DNA of 64,000 bases from Alphaproteobacteria bacterium (GTDB lineage: Bacteria; Pseudomonadota; Alphaproteobacteria; Micavibrionales; Micavibrionaceae): NCBI GenBank assembly GCA_023384135.1, contig JAHDXS010000001.1, positions 682,001 through 746,000 on the forward strand. The letters run 5' to 3'. The notes below the pieces were generated by a model. The model was not told the origin of the DNA and did not search any database. It was given only the letters and a program-made list of their open reading frames with translations. Positions 1 through 8,290 of this stretch are shown here, piece by piece. A program made the translations under genes and the position numbers. Numbering within the stretch: the first letter of the stretch is position 1; each line of letters opens with the position of its first letter.

Positions 1-31
1 ATTCCTGAAAAATTCCGGTCTGATAAGGAAC

Positions 32-60
32 GGTGGGCTCAAAAGAGACCCGCCTTTTTT
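32..60 (+). terminator. Rho-independent terminator or attenuator upstream of rimP
   Basis: A GC-rich stem (GGTGGGCTC pairing with GAGACCCGCC, one bulged A, one G-T pair) closes an AAAA loop and is followed by six T residues. It ends 26 nt before the rimP start codon. It either ends a gene lying left of the window or attenuates entry into the rimP-nusA operon; the sequence does not decide which. Confidence 0.7.
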
Positions 61-86
61 AATTCCCGGATGGAACCGAAAAAGAC

Positions 87-584
87 ATGAAGCGTACGCC
101 GCTGGAAAACAAACTGACGGAAATGGTGGAGCCGGTCGTAGCCGACCTGGGCTTCGATCTCGTCCTGATTAGCGTGATCGGCGAAGGTGGAACAAAAACG
201 GTGCAGATTCTTGCGCAAAATCCGCAAACCCGCAATCTCGGGGTCGAGGACGCCGCGAACATCAGCCGCGCTGTCTCCGCCCTTCTGGACGTTGAGGACC
301 CCATCGCGGGTCAGTACCGTCTTGAGGTCAGTTCCCCCGGAATCGACCGCCCTCTGGTCAAACTTCAGGATTTTGAGCATTACACCGGCTACGAGGCAAA
401 ACTAGAACGACATACCCCGGCGGAAAACGGCCAAAAGCGTTTTCGCGGGATAATAAAAGGATTGCAGGACAATAACATTCTGGTCGAAACGGATACCGGA
501 CGGGTGGAAATCCCCTTCGCGGATCTGGCCAAGGCCAAACTGGTCCTGACGGATGAACTTATAAAGGCTGCTGCAAGCAAGTAG
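87..584 (+). CDS. rimP: Ribosome maturation factor RimP
   Basis: 165-residue protein needed for late assembly of the 30S ribosomal subunit in the cytoplasm. The N-terminal alpha/beta domain (about residues 1-85) leads into the conserved SSPGIDRPL stretch near residue 82. A C-terminal SH3-like barrel follows (about 95-155, with GIIKGLQDNNILVET). Length matches the family. It is the first gene of rimP-nusA-infB-rbfA-truB-rpsO, an order conserved in many proteobacteria, and lies 9 nt ahead of nusA. The ATG at 87 has only a poor purine-rich ribosome site, and a strong hairpin lies just upstream, so translation or read-through could limit expression. The identification rests on both sequence and context. 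Confidence 0.95.
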   Translation: MKRTPLENKLTEMVEPVVADLGFDLVLISVIGEGGTKTVQILAQNPQTRNLGVEDAANISRAVSALLDVEDPIAGQYRLEVSSPGIDRPLVKLQDFEHYTGYEAKLERHTPAENGQKRFRGIIKGLQDNNILVETDTGRVEIPFADLAKAKLVLTDELIKAAASK

Positions 585-593
585 GAGAAAAAC

Positions 594-2132
594 ATGGAAC
601 TGTTGCAGGTTGCGGATACGGTCGCACGCGAAAAGAATATTGACCGCGAAATCGTCATACAGGCGATGGAGGAAGCCATTCAAAAGGCTGGCCGCTCCAA
701 GTACGGCTACGAACAGGATATCCGCGCCGAGATCGACCGCAAGTCCGGCCTTATCAATCTGCGCCGTTTCCGTGAGGTTCTGGAAAACCCCGAACTGATG
801 GAAAACGAAGTCGCCCAGCTGACGCTGGCCGAGGCCCGCAAGATTAAACCGGATGCCCAGCCCGGCGAGTTCCTGATCGACGATCTGCCGCCGCTCGACT
901 TCGGCCGCATCGCCGCCCAGACCGCCAAGCAGGTCATCATGCAGAAGGTTCGCGAGGCCGAACGCGCCCGCCAGTACGAGGAATTCAAAGGCCGCGTGGG
1001 CGAGATCATCAATGGCGTAGTGAAGCGCGTCGAATACGGCAACGTGATCGTGGACATCCAAGGCCGCGCCGAAGGCCTCCTACGCCGTGACGAGAGCATT
1101 CCCCGCGAAGCCTTCAACACAGGCGACCGCATCCGCGCAATCATCTATGAGGTGCGCGAGGAATTGCGTGGCCCGCAGATTTTCCTGTCCCGCAGCCATC
1201 CCGAATTTATGGCCAAGCTGTTCATGCAGGAAGTACCCGAAATCTATGACGGCATCATCGAGATCCGCCGCGTCGCCCGCGACCCCGGCAGCCGCGCGAA
1301 AATCGCGGTCATCTCCCGCGACAGCTCCATCGACCCCGTCGGCGCATGCGTTGGTATGCGCGGAAGCCGCGTACAGGCCGTCGTCGGCGAACTGCACGGC
1401 GAAAAGATCGATATCATCCCGTGGTCCGAGGATATTGCAAGCTTCGTCGTCAGCGCCCTCCAACCCGCGAGCGTCTCAAAGGTCGTTCTCGACGAGGAGA
1501 AAAAGCGCATGGATGTCGTCGTTCCCGACGAACAACTCAGCCTAGCCATCGGCCGTCGCGGACAAAACGTCCGCCTCGCTTCCATGCTGACGGGCTGGGA
1601 TATCGACATCATGACCGAGGCCGAAGAGTCGCAAAGACGCGCGGACGAATTCAAAACCCGCTCGTCACTGTTCATCGAGGCGCTCGACGTTGACGATGTG
1701 ATTGCGCACCTTCTGGTGGCCGAAGGCTTCACGAAGGTCAACGAAATCGCGGACACCCCGATCGACGAACTGAACGAGATCGAAGGCTTCGAAGAAGAAA
1801 TTTCCTCCGAGCTCCAAAGACGCGCCCAAAGCTGGCTTAAACTGAAGGCCGAGGAACTCAAGGTCAAACAGGACGAACTCGGCATCGCCGACGACCTGAT
1901 GACCGTCGAAGGCCTCTTGTCGAACCAGATCGTCAAGCTGGGCGAAAACGGGATCAAGAGCCTCGATGACCTCGCAGACCTCGCCGGTGACGAACTGGTT
2001 GAAATTCTGGGGGCGGACTCTATAACCGTCTCCGATGCGAACGCTGTCATCATGAAGGCACGCGAGCATTGGTTTGCTGAAGAGGAAGCGGCTCCTGAAC
2101 AGGCCGAAGAACCCGTTAAAAACGAAGAATAG
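594..2132 (+). CDS. nusA: Transcription termination/antitermination protein NusA
   Basis: 512-residue RNA polymerase-binding factor controlling pausing, termination and antitermination. Order seen: N-terminal polymerase-binding domain (about 1-125), S1 domain (about 130-195, with [21 protein letters not shown]), two KH domains (about 200-345; the second carries [13 protein letters not shown]), then two helix-hairpin-helix C-terminal repeats (about 360-430 and 435-500) and an acidic tail. Two such repeats are typical of proteobacterial NusA. AGGAG precedes the ATG by a good spacing. It follows rimP by 9 nt and precedes infB; the ylxR gene often found between nusA and infB is missing here. Confidence 0.97.
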   Translation: MELLQVADTVAREKNIDREIVIQAMEEAIQKAGRSKYGYEQDIRAEIDRKSGLINLRRFREVLENPELMENEVAQLTLAEARKIKPDAQPGEFLIDDLPPLDFGRIAAQTAKQVIMQKVREAERARQYEEFKGRVGEIINGVVKRVEYGNVIVDIQGRAEGLLRRDESIPREAFNTGDRIRAIIYEVREELRGPQIFLSRSHPEFMAKLFMQEVPEIYDGIIEIRRVARDPGSRAKIAVISRDSSIDPVGACVGMRGSRVQAVVGELHGEKIDIIPWSEDIASFVVSALQPASVSKVVLDEEKKRMDVVVPDEQLSLAIGRRGQNVRLASMLTGWDIDIMTEAEESQRRADEFKTRSSLFIEALDVDDVIAHLLVAEGFTKVNEIADTPIDELNEIEGFEEEISSELQRRAQSWLKLKAEELKVKQDELGIADDLMTVEGLLSNQIVKLGENGIKSLDDLADLAGDELVEILGADSITVSDANAVIMKAREHWFAEEEAAPEQAEEPVKNEE

Positions 2133-2141
2133 GCATGGAAA

Positions 2142-2181
2142 TGCCGGGTGTGGCCCCGAAAGGGGCCTCACCCGCGGCTCC
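2142..2181 (+). other. Strong GAAA-loop hairpin between nusA and infB
   Basis: GGGTG, T, GGCCCC, GAAA, GGGGCC, T, CACCC form a nearly perfect 11-bp stem closed by a GNRA-type tetraloop with one T-T mismatch; flanking GCC and GGC may extend it. No T tract follows, so it does not look like an intrinsic terminator. It could be a processing or stability element that separates the nusA and infB parts of the transcript. Confidence 0.55.
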
Positions 2182-2249
2182 AGGCAAGATTGAAAATATG
2201 AATCCGAGGCATAATGGTGTATACCAGAGGCCTGACTTTAGGAAAAAAA

Positions 2250-4733
2250 ATGACGGAAAAGACCAAGAAAGATAATAACGGCGAAGACGACAAGGGTAAC
2301 AAAACCCTTAGCCTGTCCGGAAAGACCCTAAGTCTCAAGGGAGCGTCGGCGCCTGCACGTCCAAATCTGGCCGCATCTTCGCGGGGTCCCGCTGTTGCCG
2401 TTGAAGTCAGACGCAAGCGCAAACCCGCCGGACAGGAAAACGAGCGCGACACGTCCGAGAAAAAGGAAAACCTCCGCCTCACAGACGAAGAACGTGAGTC
2501 CCGCGCCCGCGCCCTTCATCAGGCACTCTCCGGTGAGGGCAAAAAGCGCGAACTTCCTAAACGCCGCGTGACCACGCTCGAAGACGTGAAGGCTCAGGAA
2601 AATCTGGAAAAGCGCGACGAACAAAAAACTGAAATTCTCTCCCCGCGCCTTCAGGAGAGCGAGGCTGCAAAGCAATCCGCTCCCGCCGGTGATACGGACC
2701 CTGCAAAAAAACCGCTTGAAACAAAGCGCTTCCGTAAGGGCGTAGAGGAAGAAACCGAAGAAAGCACGCGCGATAAACTAAAAAAGGCACAGGCCAAGCC
2801 AAACCCGCGTGCGACAGACGACAAACGCCGCCGCATCACGGTGACGCAGGCACTGAACGAAGATTTCGAACGCGATCGCGGCCCCAGTCTGGCTGCTCAA
2901 AGACGCGCCCGCGAAAAAGCCCGTCTCGCCGCGCAACCCTTCCAGGCGCCCCAGCAAAAAGCGGTGCGTGAGATCGTCCTGCCCGAAACCATCACCGTTC
3001 AGGAACTAGCCATCCGTATGGCCGAACCCGGCGGCGACGTCGTAAAGGCCCTGATGAAGCTGGGCGTCATGGCGACAATCACCCAAACGATTGACGCCGA
3101 TACCGCTGAACTTCTGATTGGCGAATTCGGTCACAAGACCAAGCGCGTCACCGATGCCGACGTTGAAATCGGTTTAACGGGCATAGACGACCGCGAAGAA
3201 GACAGATATCCCCGTCCGCCCGTCGTCACAATCATGGGCCACGTCGATCACGGAAAGACCTCCTTGCTGGACGCGCTGCGCTCCACCGATGTTGTCTCCG
3301 GTGAAGCCGGTGGAATCACCCAGCATATCGGCGCCTATCAGGTCAAAATGTCCGGCGGCGAAAGAATTACTTTCCTCGACACGCCCGGCCACGCCGCGTT
3401 CACGGAAATGCGCGCACGCGGTGCGAACGTCACCGACATCGTGGTGATCGTCGTCGCCGCAAACGACAGCATCATGCCGCAAACCATCGAAGCCATCAGC
3501 CACGCCAAAGCCGCAGGCGTTCCGATTATTATCGCGATCAACAAGGTCGACCTGCCCGATGCGAAGCCGATGAAGGTCAAGCAAGACCTCCTCCAGCACG
3601 ACATCATCGTGGAGGAACTCTCCGGCGAAGTGCAGTGCGTGGAAGTCTCTGCAAAACAGAAACTCAACCTCGACAAACTCGAAGAAGCCATCCTCGTTCA
3701 GGCTGAGATTCTGGAACTTAAGGCGAACCCGAACCGCACGGCGCAAGGCTTCGTGATCGAATCCAAACTTGAAAAAGGCCGCGGCCCGGTTGCCACCGTT
3801 CTGGTTCAAAATGGCACGCTCAAGATTGGCGACGTCTTCGTCGCCGGCGCCACGATCGGTAAAGTCCGCGCGATGATCGACGATAAGGGCCAGAACGTAA
3901 CCTCGGCCGAACCCGGCCAACCCGTCGAAGTCATCGGGTCGGACTCCGCTCCCGACGCGGGTGACTCCTTCTTCGTGGTCAAGGATGAATCCCGCGCCCG
4001 CGAAGTGGCAACATACCGCCAAAGAAAAATCAAGGACTCCCAGGCCGCAATGGTGGTCAAGAGCCGAACGACCATGGAGGACATCCTCAACCTGCGGCAG
4101 ACCGGCGAAAAAACCCGCCTGCCTGTCGTTATCAAGGCGGACGTGCACGGCTCCGTGGAAGCCATCGCCGGAGCCCTGCGCAAAGTGGTGCAGGAAAACG
4201 AGGACGTGGATGTTCAAATCCTGCACACCGGCGTAGGCGGGATCACCGAATCCGACGTCATCCTCGCCAAGGCGTCCAAGGGCATCATCATCGGCTTCAA
4301 CGTCCGCGCGAACATGCAGGCCAGAAGCCTCGCCCAACGGGACGGCGTGGATATCCGCTATTACAGCATCATCTACAACGTCATCGACGACGCGAAGGCT
4401 GTTCTGACCGGAATGCTCTCCCCGCGCATCCGCGAAAACTATCTGGGTCAGGCCCTCATCAGAGAGGTCTTCAACATCACCAAGGTCGGCAAGGTCGCAG
4501 GCTGCATAATCTCGGTCGGCAGCGTCAAACGCGGCGCCAAGGTCCGCCTCCTGCGCGACGACGTGGTGATCCACGAAGGCATGCTCAAGACCCTCAAGCG
4601 CTTCAAGGACGAAGTCAAAGAGGTCAAGGAAGGCACTGAATGCGGCATGGCCTTCGAAAGCTACGATGATATCAAGCAAGGCGATGTCATCGAATGTTTC
4701 GAGCTGGTAGAGGAAGAGCGCTCGCTGACGTAA
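2250..4733 (+). CDS. infB: Translation initiation factor IF-2
   Basis: 827-residue GTPase that brings initiator fMet-tRNA to the 30S subunit. The first 240 residues are charged and low-complexity; the [13 protein letters not shown] repeat near the start is a common alphaproteobacterial IF-2 feature. An IF2 N-terminal subdomain follows (about 245-295). The G domain has GHVDHGKTS near residue 330, DTPGHAAFT and NKVD near 431, then two beta-barrels and domain IV. I chose the ATG at 2250 because AGGA lies 7 nt upstream and the protein then begins MTEKTKK; an in-frame ATG at 2214 would add 12 residues without a ribosome site. rbfA follows after 37 nt. Confidence 0.96.
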   Translation: MTEKTKKDNNGEDDKGNKTLSLSGKTLSLKGASAPARPNLAASSRGPAVAVEVRRKRKPAGQENERDTSEKKENLRLTDEERESRARALHQALSGEGKKRELPKRRVTTLEDVKAQENLEKRDEQKTEILSPRLQESEAAKQSAPAGDTDPAKKPLETKRFRKGVEEETEESTRDKLKKAQAKPNPRATDDKRRRITVTQALNEDFERDRGPSLAAQRRAREKARLAAQPFQAPQQKAVREIVLPETITVQELAIRMAEPGGDVVKALMKLGVMATITQTIDADTAELLIGEFGHKTKRVTDADVEIGLTGIDDREEDRYPRPPVVTIMGHVDHGKTSLLDALRSTDVVSGEAGGITQHIGAYQVKMSGGERITFLDTPGHAAFTEMRARGANVTDIVVIVVAANDSIMPQTIEAISHAKAAGVPIIIAINKVDLPDAKPMKVKQDLLQHDIIVEELSGEVQCVEVSAKQKLNLDKLEEAILVQAEILELKANPNRTAQGFVIESKLEKGRGPVATVLVQNGTLKIGDVFVAGATIGKVRAMIDDKGQNVTSAEPGQPVEVIGSDSAPDAGDSFFVVKDESRAREVATYRQRKIKDSQAAMVVKSRTTMEDILNLRQTGEKTRLPVVIKADVHGSVEAIAGALRKVVQENEDVDVQILHTGVGGITESDVILAKASKGIIIGFNVRANMQARSLAQRDGVDIRYYSIIYNVIDDAKAVLTGMLSPRIRENYLGQALIREVFNITKVGKVAGCIISVGSVKRGAKVRLLRDDVVIHEGMLKTLKRFKDEVKEVKEGTECGMAFESYDDIKQGDVIECFELVEEERSLT

Positions 4734-4770
4734 GTCGGCAGGCGCGATCCGCATAGAGTAGGATTCCGCT

Positions 4771-5166
4771 ATGAAACATCGCACATCCGAACCGTCCCAG
4801 CGTCAACTCCGCGTCGGGGAACAAATCCGCCACATCTTGTGCGAAACCCTCCAGCGCGGCCATTTCCACAGCCAAGTCCTGATGGACGAGGCCAGCAAGG
4901 TCACGATCACCGAAGTGCGCCCCAGCCCCGACCTCAAACACGCCCGGGCTTACGTGATGACTTTGGGTGGGCGGCAGATTGAGGCCGTTCTCGAAGCCCT
5001 CAACGACGAGGCCCGCGTGTTCCAGAAAGATATAGGCCGCCATTCGAATTTAAAATTCACCCCGAAAGTCCGCTTCGTCACCGACGACTCCTTCGATCAG
5101 GCGCAACGGATCGAAAATCTTCTGCGCGGCACAAGCGCGGATGACAGCGCCGAAAAAGGAGAATGA
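4771..5166 (+). CDS. rbfA: Ribosome-binding factor A
   Basis: 131-residue single KH-type protein that binds the 30S subunit and helps 16S rRNA 5'-end maturation. The N-terminus (SQRQLRVGEQIRHIL), the strand VTITEVRPSPDLKHARAYV and the C-terminal TPKVRFVTDDSFDQAQRIENLL are all hallmarks of the family, and the length is normal. It sits between infB and truB as in most bacteria. Its stop codon is 4 nt before the GTG start of truB, and the truB ribosome site lies inside its last codons, which implies translational coupling. Confidence 0.95.
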   Translation: MKHRTSEPSQRQLRVGEQIRHILCETLQRGHFHSQVLMDEASKVTITEVRPSPDLKHARAYVMTLGGRQIEAVLEALNDEARVFQKDIGRHSNLKFTPKVRFVTDDSFDQAQRIENLLRGTSADDSAEKGE

Positions 5167-5170
5167 CCCC

Positions 5171-6106
5171 GTGGCGCGCAAAAAAAGAGGCGAGCACGTC
5201 AGCGGCTGGATCAACCTCGATAAACCCGCAGGCCTGACCTCGACGCAGGCCATCGGCCGCGTCCGCCGCGTCCTGAACCCCCAGAAGATCGGCCACGCCG
5301 GAACCCTCGACCCGATGGCGACCGGAATCCTCCCCATCGCGCTGGGCGAAGCGACCAAAACCATCCCTTTCGTGCAGGACGCCCTGAAAACCTATACCTT
5401 CACCGCCGCCTGGGGAGAGCAGCGCGACACCGACGACGCCGAAGGCCAGATTGTGGCCGTAAGCGCAAACAGGCCTGGCGAAGACGATATTCTAGGCGTT
5501 TTGCCCGATTTTATAGGCGACATCCTGCAAACCCCGCCCGCCTATTCGGCCATCAAGATCGACGGCCAGCGGGCCTACGACCTCGCCCGCAGCGGCGAAA
5601 CCCCGGAAATGAAACCCCGGGAGGTCTATATCGAAACCCTCGAATTAATAGATTTCCGCCCCGATGAGGCCGATTTCCGCATGATCTGCGGCAAGGGCAC
5701 CTATGTCCGCTCCCTCGTCCGCGATATGGCCCTCGAACTGGGCACCCGTGGATACGTCAAAAACCTGCGGCGCGAAGCCGTCGGCCCCCTGACGCTGGAG
5801 AACGCGATTTCTCTGGACTTTCTGGAGGAGATGGACTACGTTTCGGCCCTTAACGAGGCCCTGTTGCCCCTTCAGGCTGTGCTGGACGACATCCCGGCTC
5901 TGCCCGTAAAACAAGAGGAGGCGGCAAGGCTCAAGAGCGGGCAGGTCCTGACTTTCATCTCTCGCCCCGATTTCTCCCGCCTGACGCGGGAGGGGCTGGG
6001 CGGACAGGAAGACAGACAGGCCCTCGCGGTCTTCAACGGCGCCCCGGTGGCGCTTGTCGAAAATCGCGGACCGGAAATCCGGCCCGTTCGTGTATTTAAC
6101 CTGTAA
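5171..6106 (+). CDS. truB: tRNA pseudouridine(55) synthase TruB
   Basis: 311-residue enzyme that converts U55 in the T-loop of tRNAs to pseudouridine. [12 protein letters not shown] holds the catalytic aspartate near residue 46; further conserved blocks are [16 protein letters not shown] and [14 protein letters not shown] chose the GTG at 5171 because AAGGAG lies 9 nt upstream. The in-frame ATG at 5141 would add 10 residues, overlap rbfA by 26 nt and lacks a comparable site. The C-terminal third carries a PUA-like region. It is followed after 20 nt by rpsO, as in many bacteria. Confidence 0.94.
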   Translation: MARKKRGEHVSGWINLDKPAGLTSTQAIGRVRRVLNPQKIGHAGTLDPMATGILPIALGEATKTIPFVQDALKTYTFTAAWGEQRDTDDAEGQIVAVSANRPGEDDILGVLPDFIGDILQTPPAYSAIKIDGQRAYDLARSGETPEMKPREVYIETLELIDFRPDEADFRMICGKGTYVRSLVRDMALELGTRGYVKNLRREAVGPLTLENAISLDFLEEMDYVSALNEALLPLQAVLDDIPALPVKQEEAARLKSGQVLTFISRPDFSRLTREGLGGQEDRQALAVFNGAPVALVENRGPEIRPVRVFNL

Positions 6107-6126
6107 CCTTATATAAGGAGGAAACG

Positions 6127-6402
6127 ATGTCGAAGACCGCAACCGCCGTAAGCAAGGCGGACCTGATCAAGAACTTCCAGACCAAAAAAGACGACACCGG
6201 TTCGCCGGAAGTTCAAGTCGCTGTTCTGACACAGCGCATCAACGAACTGTCCGAGCACATGAACCAGCACCCCAAGGACCTGCACAGCCGTCGCGGCCTG
6301 CTGGCCATGGTCGCCAAGCGTCGTAAGCTGCTGGACTACCTGAAGTCCAAGGATGAAGACCGCTACAAGAAGCTGATCGAAGCTCTGGGCATCCGCCGCT
6401 AA
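6127..6402 (+). CDS. rpsO: 30S ribosomal protein S15
   Basis: 91-residue primary 16S rRNA-binding protein of the 30S platform. Conserved helices carry [16 protein letters not shown], HxKDxHSRRGLL-like spacing and [11 protein letters not shown]; the end GIRR is typical. A strong AAGGAGG ribosome site precedes the ATG. It ends the rimP-to-rpsO operon and is followed by an intrinsic terminator. In most bacteria pnp follows directly; here three leftward genes separate the two. Confidence 0.97.
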   Translation: MSKTATAVSKADLIKNFQTKKDDTGSPEVQVAVLTQRINELSEHMNQHPKDLHSRRGLLAMVAKRRKLLDYLKSKDEDRYKKLIEALGIRR

Positions 6403-6430
6403 TCCGGCGAAGATCTACGGAATAAAACAA

Positions 6431-6455
6431 AAGGCGGCTACAAGCCGCCTTTTTT
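6431..6455 (+). terminator. Intrinsic terminator after rpsO
   Basis: AAGGCGGC, a five-base loop and GCCGCCTT followed by a run of T residues. It closes the translation operon. Confidence 0.85.
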
Positions 6456-6475
6456 AATGCCCGCAAGACCAACGC

Positions 6476-6757
6476 CTACATTGTATGAATCTGAAAGTAA
6501 TAACCGTCCTCGTCACGGTTGAGGCTGACCGACCCGGAGGGCAGCCGCTGTCCAGCCTCGTTATAAAACTCCGTGCTCGCGTCGGCGGTCAGCTGGCCGA
6601 ACCGCGCCCCCTCAAGAAATTCAACGGTCAACTTTTTACCTTCGGCATGAAAAACCCCGATCGTCGCGTTCCGCAACGAAACCTCGCGCAGATCGTCCCC
6701 GAGATTCAACTCCCCGCCGACATCGCCGTCCGTAAGATCAATCTTAATGTTTGCCAT
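6476..6757 (-). CDS. Small acidic protein of unknown function
   Basis: 93-residue soluble, acidic protein that I do not recognise. It begins MANIKIDLTDGDVGGELNLG and has no signal peptide or membrane segment; alternating hydrophobic residues suggest a beta-rich fold. On the minus strand GGAGAG precedes the ATG at a usable distance. It lies downstream of another unknown gene, separated from it by an intrinsic terminator, so it probably has its own promoter or depends on read-through. It is convergent with rpsO. Supported by the ribosome site and clean coding frame only. Confidence 0.6.
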   Translation of the reverse strand: MANIKIDLTDGDVGGELNLGDDLREVSLRNATIGVFHAEGKKLTVEFLEGARFGQLTADASTEFYNEAGQRLPSGSVSLNRDEDGYYFQIHTM

Positions 6758-6782
6758 CTGGTTTCTCTCCGCTGTTAGTCAT

Positions 6783-6806
6783 AAAAAAGGCGGCCATAAG
6801 CCGCCT
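6783..6806 (-). terminator. Intrinsic terminator of the gene at 6806-7246
   Basis: On the minus strand the hairpin AGGCGGC / GCCGCCT with a TTATG loop is followed by six T residues. It begins within the stop codon of the upstream gene. Its stem is almost the same as that of the rpsO terminator, in opposite orientation. Confidence 0.8.
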
Positions 6807-7246
6807 CACATCATCAGAATTTCGCGGTTGATCACCCGCTGCCAGTCCGAATATGGGACACCGTTCAGCGCCATGCTGCTGCGGGCGAGAAAAATGCCCG
6901 GCGGCGGTTTGCCTGCGCCCAGCTCGCTCATCGCCTGCCCGATTAGGTAACAGGCCATCTGATCGGCATCGTCAACGGTGAAATGCTCGCCCAGAAAGAC
7001 GTCTGCCTCATACCCGGCGGCACTCAAGGTATCGAAAAGCGCCCGGCAATCCTCTTTGGATATATAGCGTGAGTCCAGCTTGGCGATCTCGCCGAACTCG
7101 TTCAGCGCCCGTAAAACGCCCGTATCGCCGCCTTGCGTAATGGTTTCGGCCATCCCTGACGCGATCTCATGGGCGCGGGTTCTCAAACGGACATCGCCGT
7201 GATCGTCATGGGGCTGAAGAATCGAAAAAATCTGTGTCAGGGGCAT
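6806..7246 (-). CDS. Hypothetical protein
   Basis: 146-residue, mostly helical soluble protein, no signal peptide, membrane segment or recognised domain. It begins MPLTQIFSILQPHDD. The C-terminal part has a hydrophobic GQAMSELGAGKPPPGIF segment that is probably a loop between helices. It lies 47 nt after gpmA on the same strand and may be co-transcribed with it; an intrinsic terminator starts at its stop codon. No function can be proposed from the sequence. Confidence 0.6.
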   Translation of the reverse strand: MPLTQIFSILQPHDDHGDVRLRTRAHEIASGMAETITQGGDTGVLRALNEFGEIAKLDSRYISKEDCRALFDTLSAAGYEADVFLGEHFTVDDADQMACYLIGQAMSELGAGKPPPGIFLARSSMALNGVPYSDWQRVINREILMM

Positions 7247-7293
7247 AATAACGCAGCCTCTTAAACGCTAAACAAAATTATGTCAAACAAACA

Positions 7294-7917
7294 TTACTGA
7301 AGAAAGGCTCTTTTTTTGATTTTTCCGCCCTCAAGCTCGAACACCAGCGGAACGCCCGTGGGAAACTCGGCGTCATTAATGGTTTCCGGCGTCTCCACGC
7401 CAAGAATGATCAACAGCGCCCGCAGGGAGTTCCCGTGTGCGACCACCAGAATATTTTTCCCCGCATCAACCAAACCCTTGATCTCCGCCACGTAATAGGG
7501 GCGCACCCGGTTCTCGACCACATCCTTCAGGCACTCGCCCCCCGGCGGCCGCACGTCATAAGAACGCCGCCAGATATGCACCTGATCCGCGCCGTATTTC
7601 TCGCGCGTCTCGTCCTTGTCCAGCCCGGTCAGGTCGCCGTAATCCCGTTCGCGCAGATCGTCATGCGCCACCATCCCTGCGATCAGATTTCCTTGCCCCG
7701 CCGCCTCCAGAGCCAGCTGCGCCGTATTATTCGCGCGCTTGAGCGTGCTGGTGAAAACCGTGTCGAATTTTATACCGGCCGCCTTGATCTTCTGCCCGGC
7801 GGTCACCGCCTCTTCGCGGCCCAGATCGGAAAGCTCGACATCCTTGAACCCGGTAAAACGGTTCTCAAGGTTCCATTGGCTCTGCCCGTGGCGCAGCAAG
7901 ACAAGAAAATTTCCCAT
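7294..7917 (-). CDS. gpmA: 2,3-bisphosphoglycerate-dependent phosphoglycerate mutase
   Basis: 207-residue cytosolic glycolytic enzyme interconverting 3- and 2-phosphoglycerate. The phosphohistidine motif LLRHGQSQWN is at residues 7-16, ERDYGDLTGLDK contains the conserved catalytic region, and the second active-site histidine is in VVAHGNSLRAL. The roughly 205-residue length is the short alphaproteobacterial type. A good sigma-70-like promoter is visible upstream. It transcribes away from pnp and toward rpsO. Confidence 0.93.
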   Translation of the reverse strand: MGNFLVLLRHGQSQWNLENRFTGFKDVELSDLGREEAVTAGQKIKAAGIKFDTVFTSTLKRANNTAQLALEAAGQGNLIAGMVAHDDLRERDYGDLTGLDKDETREKYGADQVHIWRRSYDVRPPGGECLKDVVENRVRPYYVAEIKGLVDAGKNILVVAHGNSLRALLIILGVETPETINDAEFPTGVPLVFELEGGKIKKRAFLQ

Positions 7918-7961
7918 GATGGCTCTTTCACTCGAAAAGTTAACGACATAAACCCGGCCAC

Positions 7962-7990
7962 TGTATAAGCCGTTTTGCCCGGGCGATCAA
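7962..7990 (-). promoter_or_regulatory. Predicted gpmA promoter
   Basis: On the minus strand TTGATC, a 17-nt spacer and TATACA lie about 45 nt ahead of the gpmA ATG. Both boxes are close to the sigma-70 consensus. Confidence 0.5.
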
Positions 7991-8233
7991 TCCACAAGCA
8001 CACCCCGTGCCAAAAACCACGTAAACCGCGCAAAAATCACTCCAGAACGCCTCCGATTTTCCCTAAAAACCAAAGAAAACTTTGACTTTTACCTCGGATA
8101 GTGGCATCACTGTTCCCAATTCGCAAAGGCCCGGAAGGGCGCAAGGCTTGCGGTTGACGATTAAAGGCGGACATATCTGCTTTTAACAGTCCACCGAAGC
8201 CCCCTCCCCCCGAAGCGCTTTGTTCGTTTAACA

Positions 8234-8259
8234 GGCTTGTTCCTTGCAGGGAACGGGCC
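8234..8259 (+). promoter_or_regulatory. Leader hairpin of the pnp transcript
   Basis: GGCTTGTTCC pairs with GGAACGGGCC (10 bp, two G-U pairs) around a six-base loop, ending 15 nt before the AAGGA ribosome site of pnp. In Escherichia coli a leader stem-loop cut by RNase III underlies pnp autoregulation; a similar role here is an inference. Confidence 0.4.
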
Positions 8260-8290
8260 GCTTAAGATTATCAAAAAGGAAAATGACCGA

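Larger units (their letters stand above)
7918..8290. other. 373-nt divergent regulatory region between gpmA and pnp
   Basis: Non-coding as far as I can see. It holds the gpmA promoter on the minus strand, a possible pnp promoter on the plus strand (TTGACT at 8082 or TTGACG at 8154, both with weak -10 partners), short hairpins (GCCC/GGGC at 8129-8140) and a 10-bp leader hairpin just before the pnp ribosome site. Confidence 0.5.

Noticed and set aside
3174-4784. 536-residue open frame on the minus strand opposite infB
   Set aside because: It mirrors a GC-rich coding region, has a Phe/His/Asp-rich, unprotein-like composition and no ribosome site. Shadow of infB.
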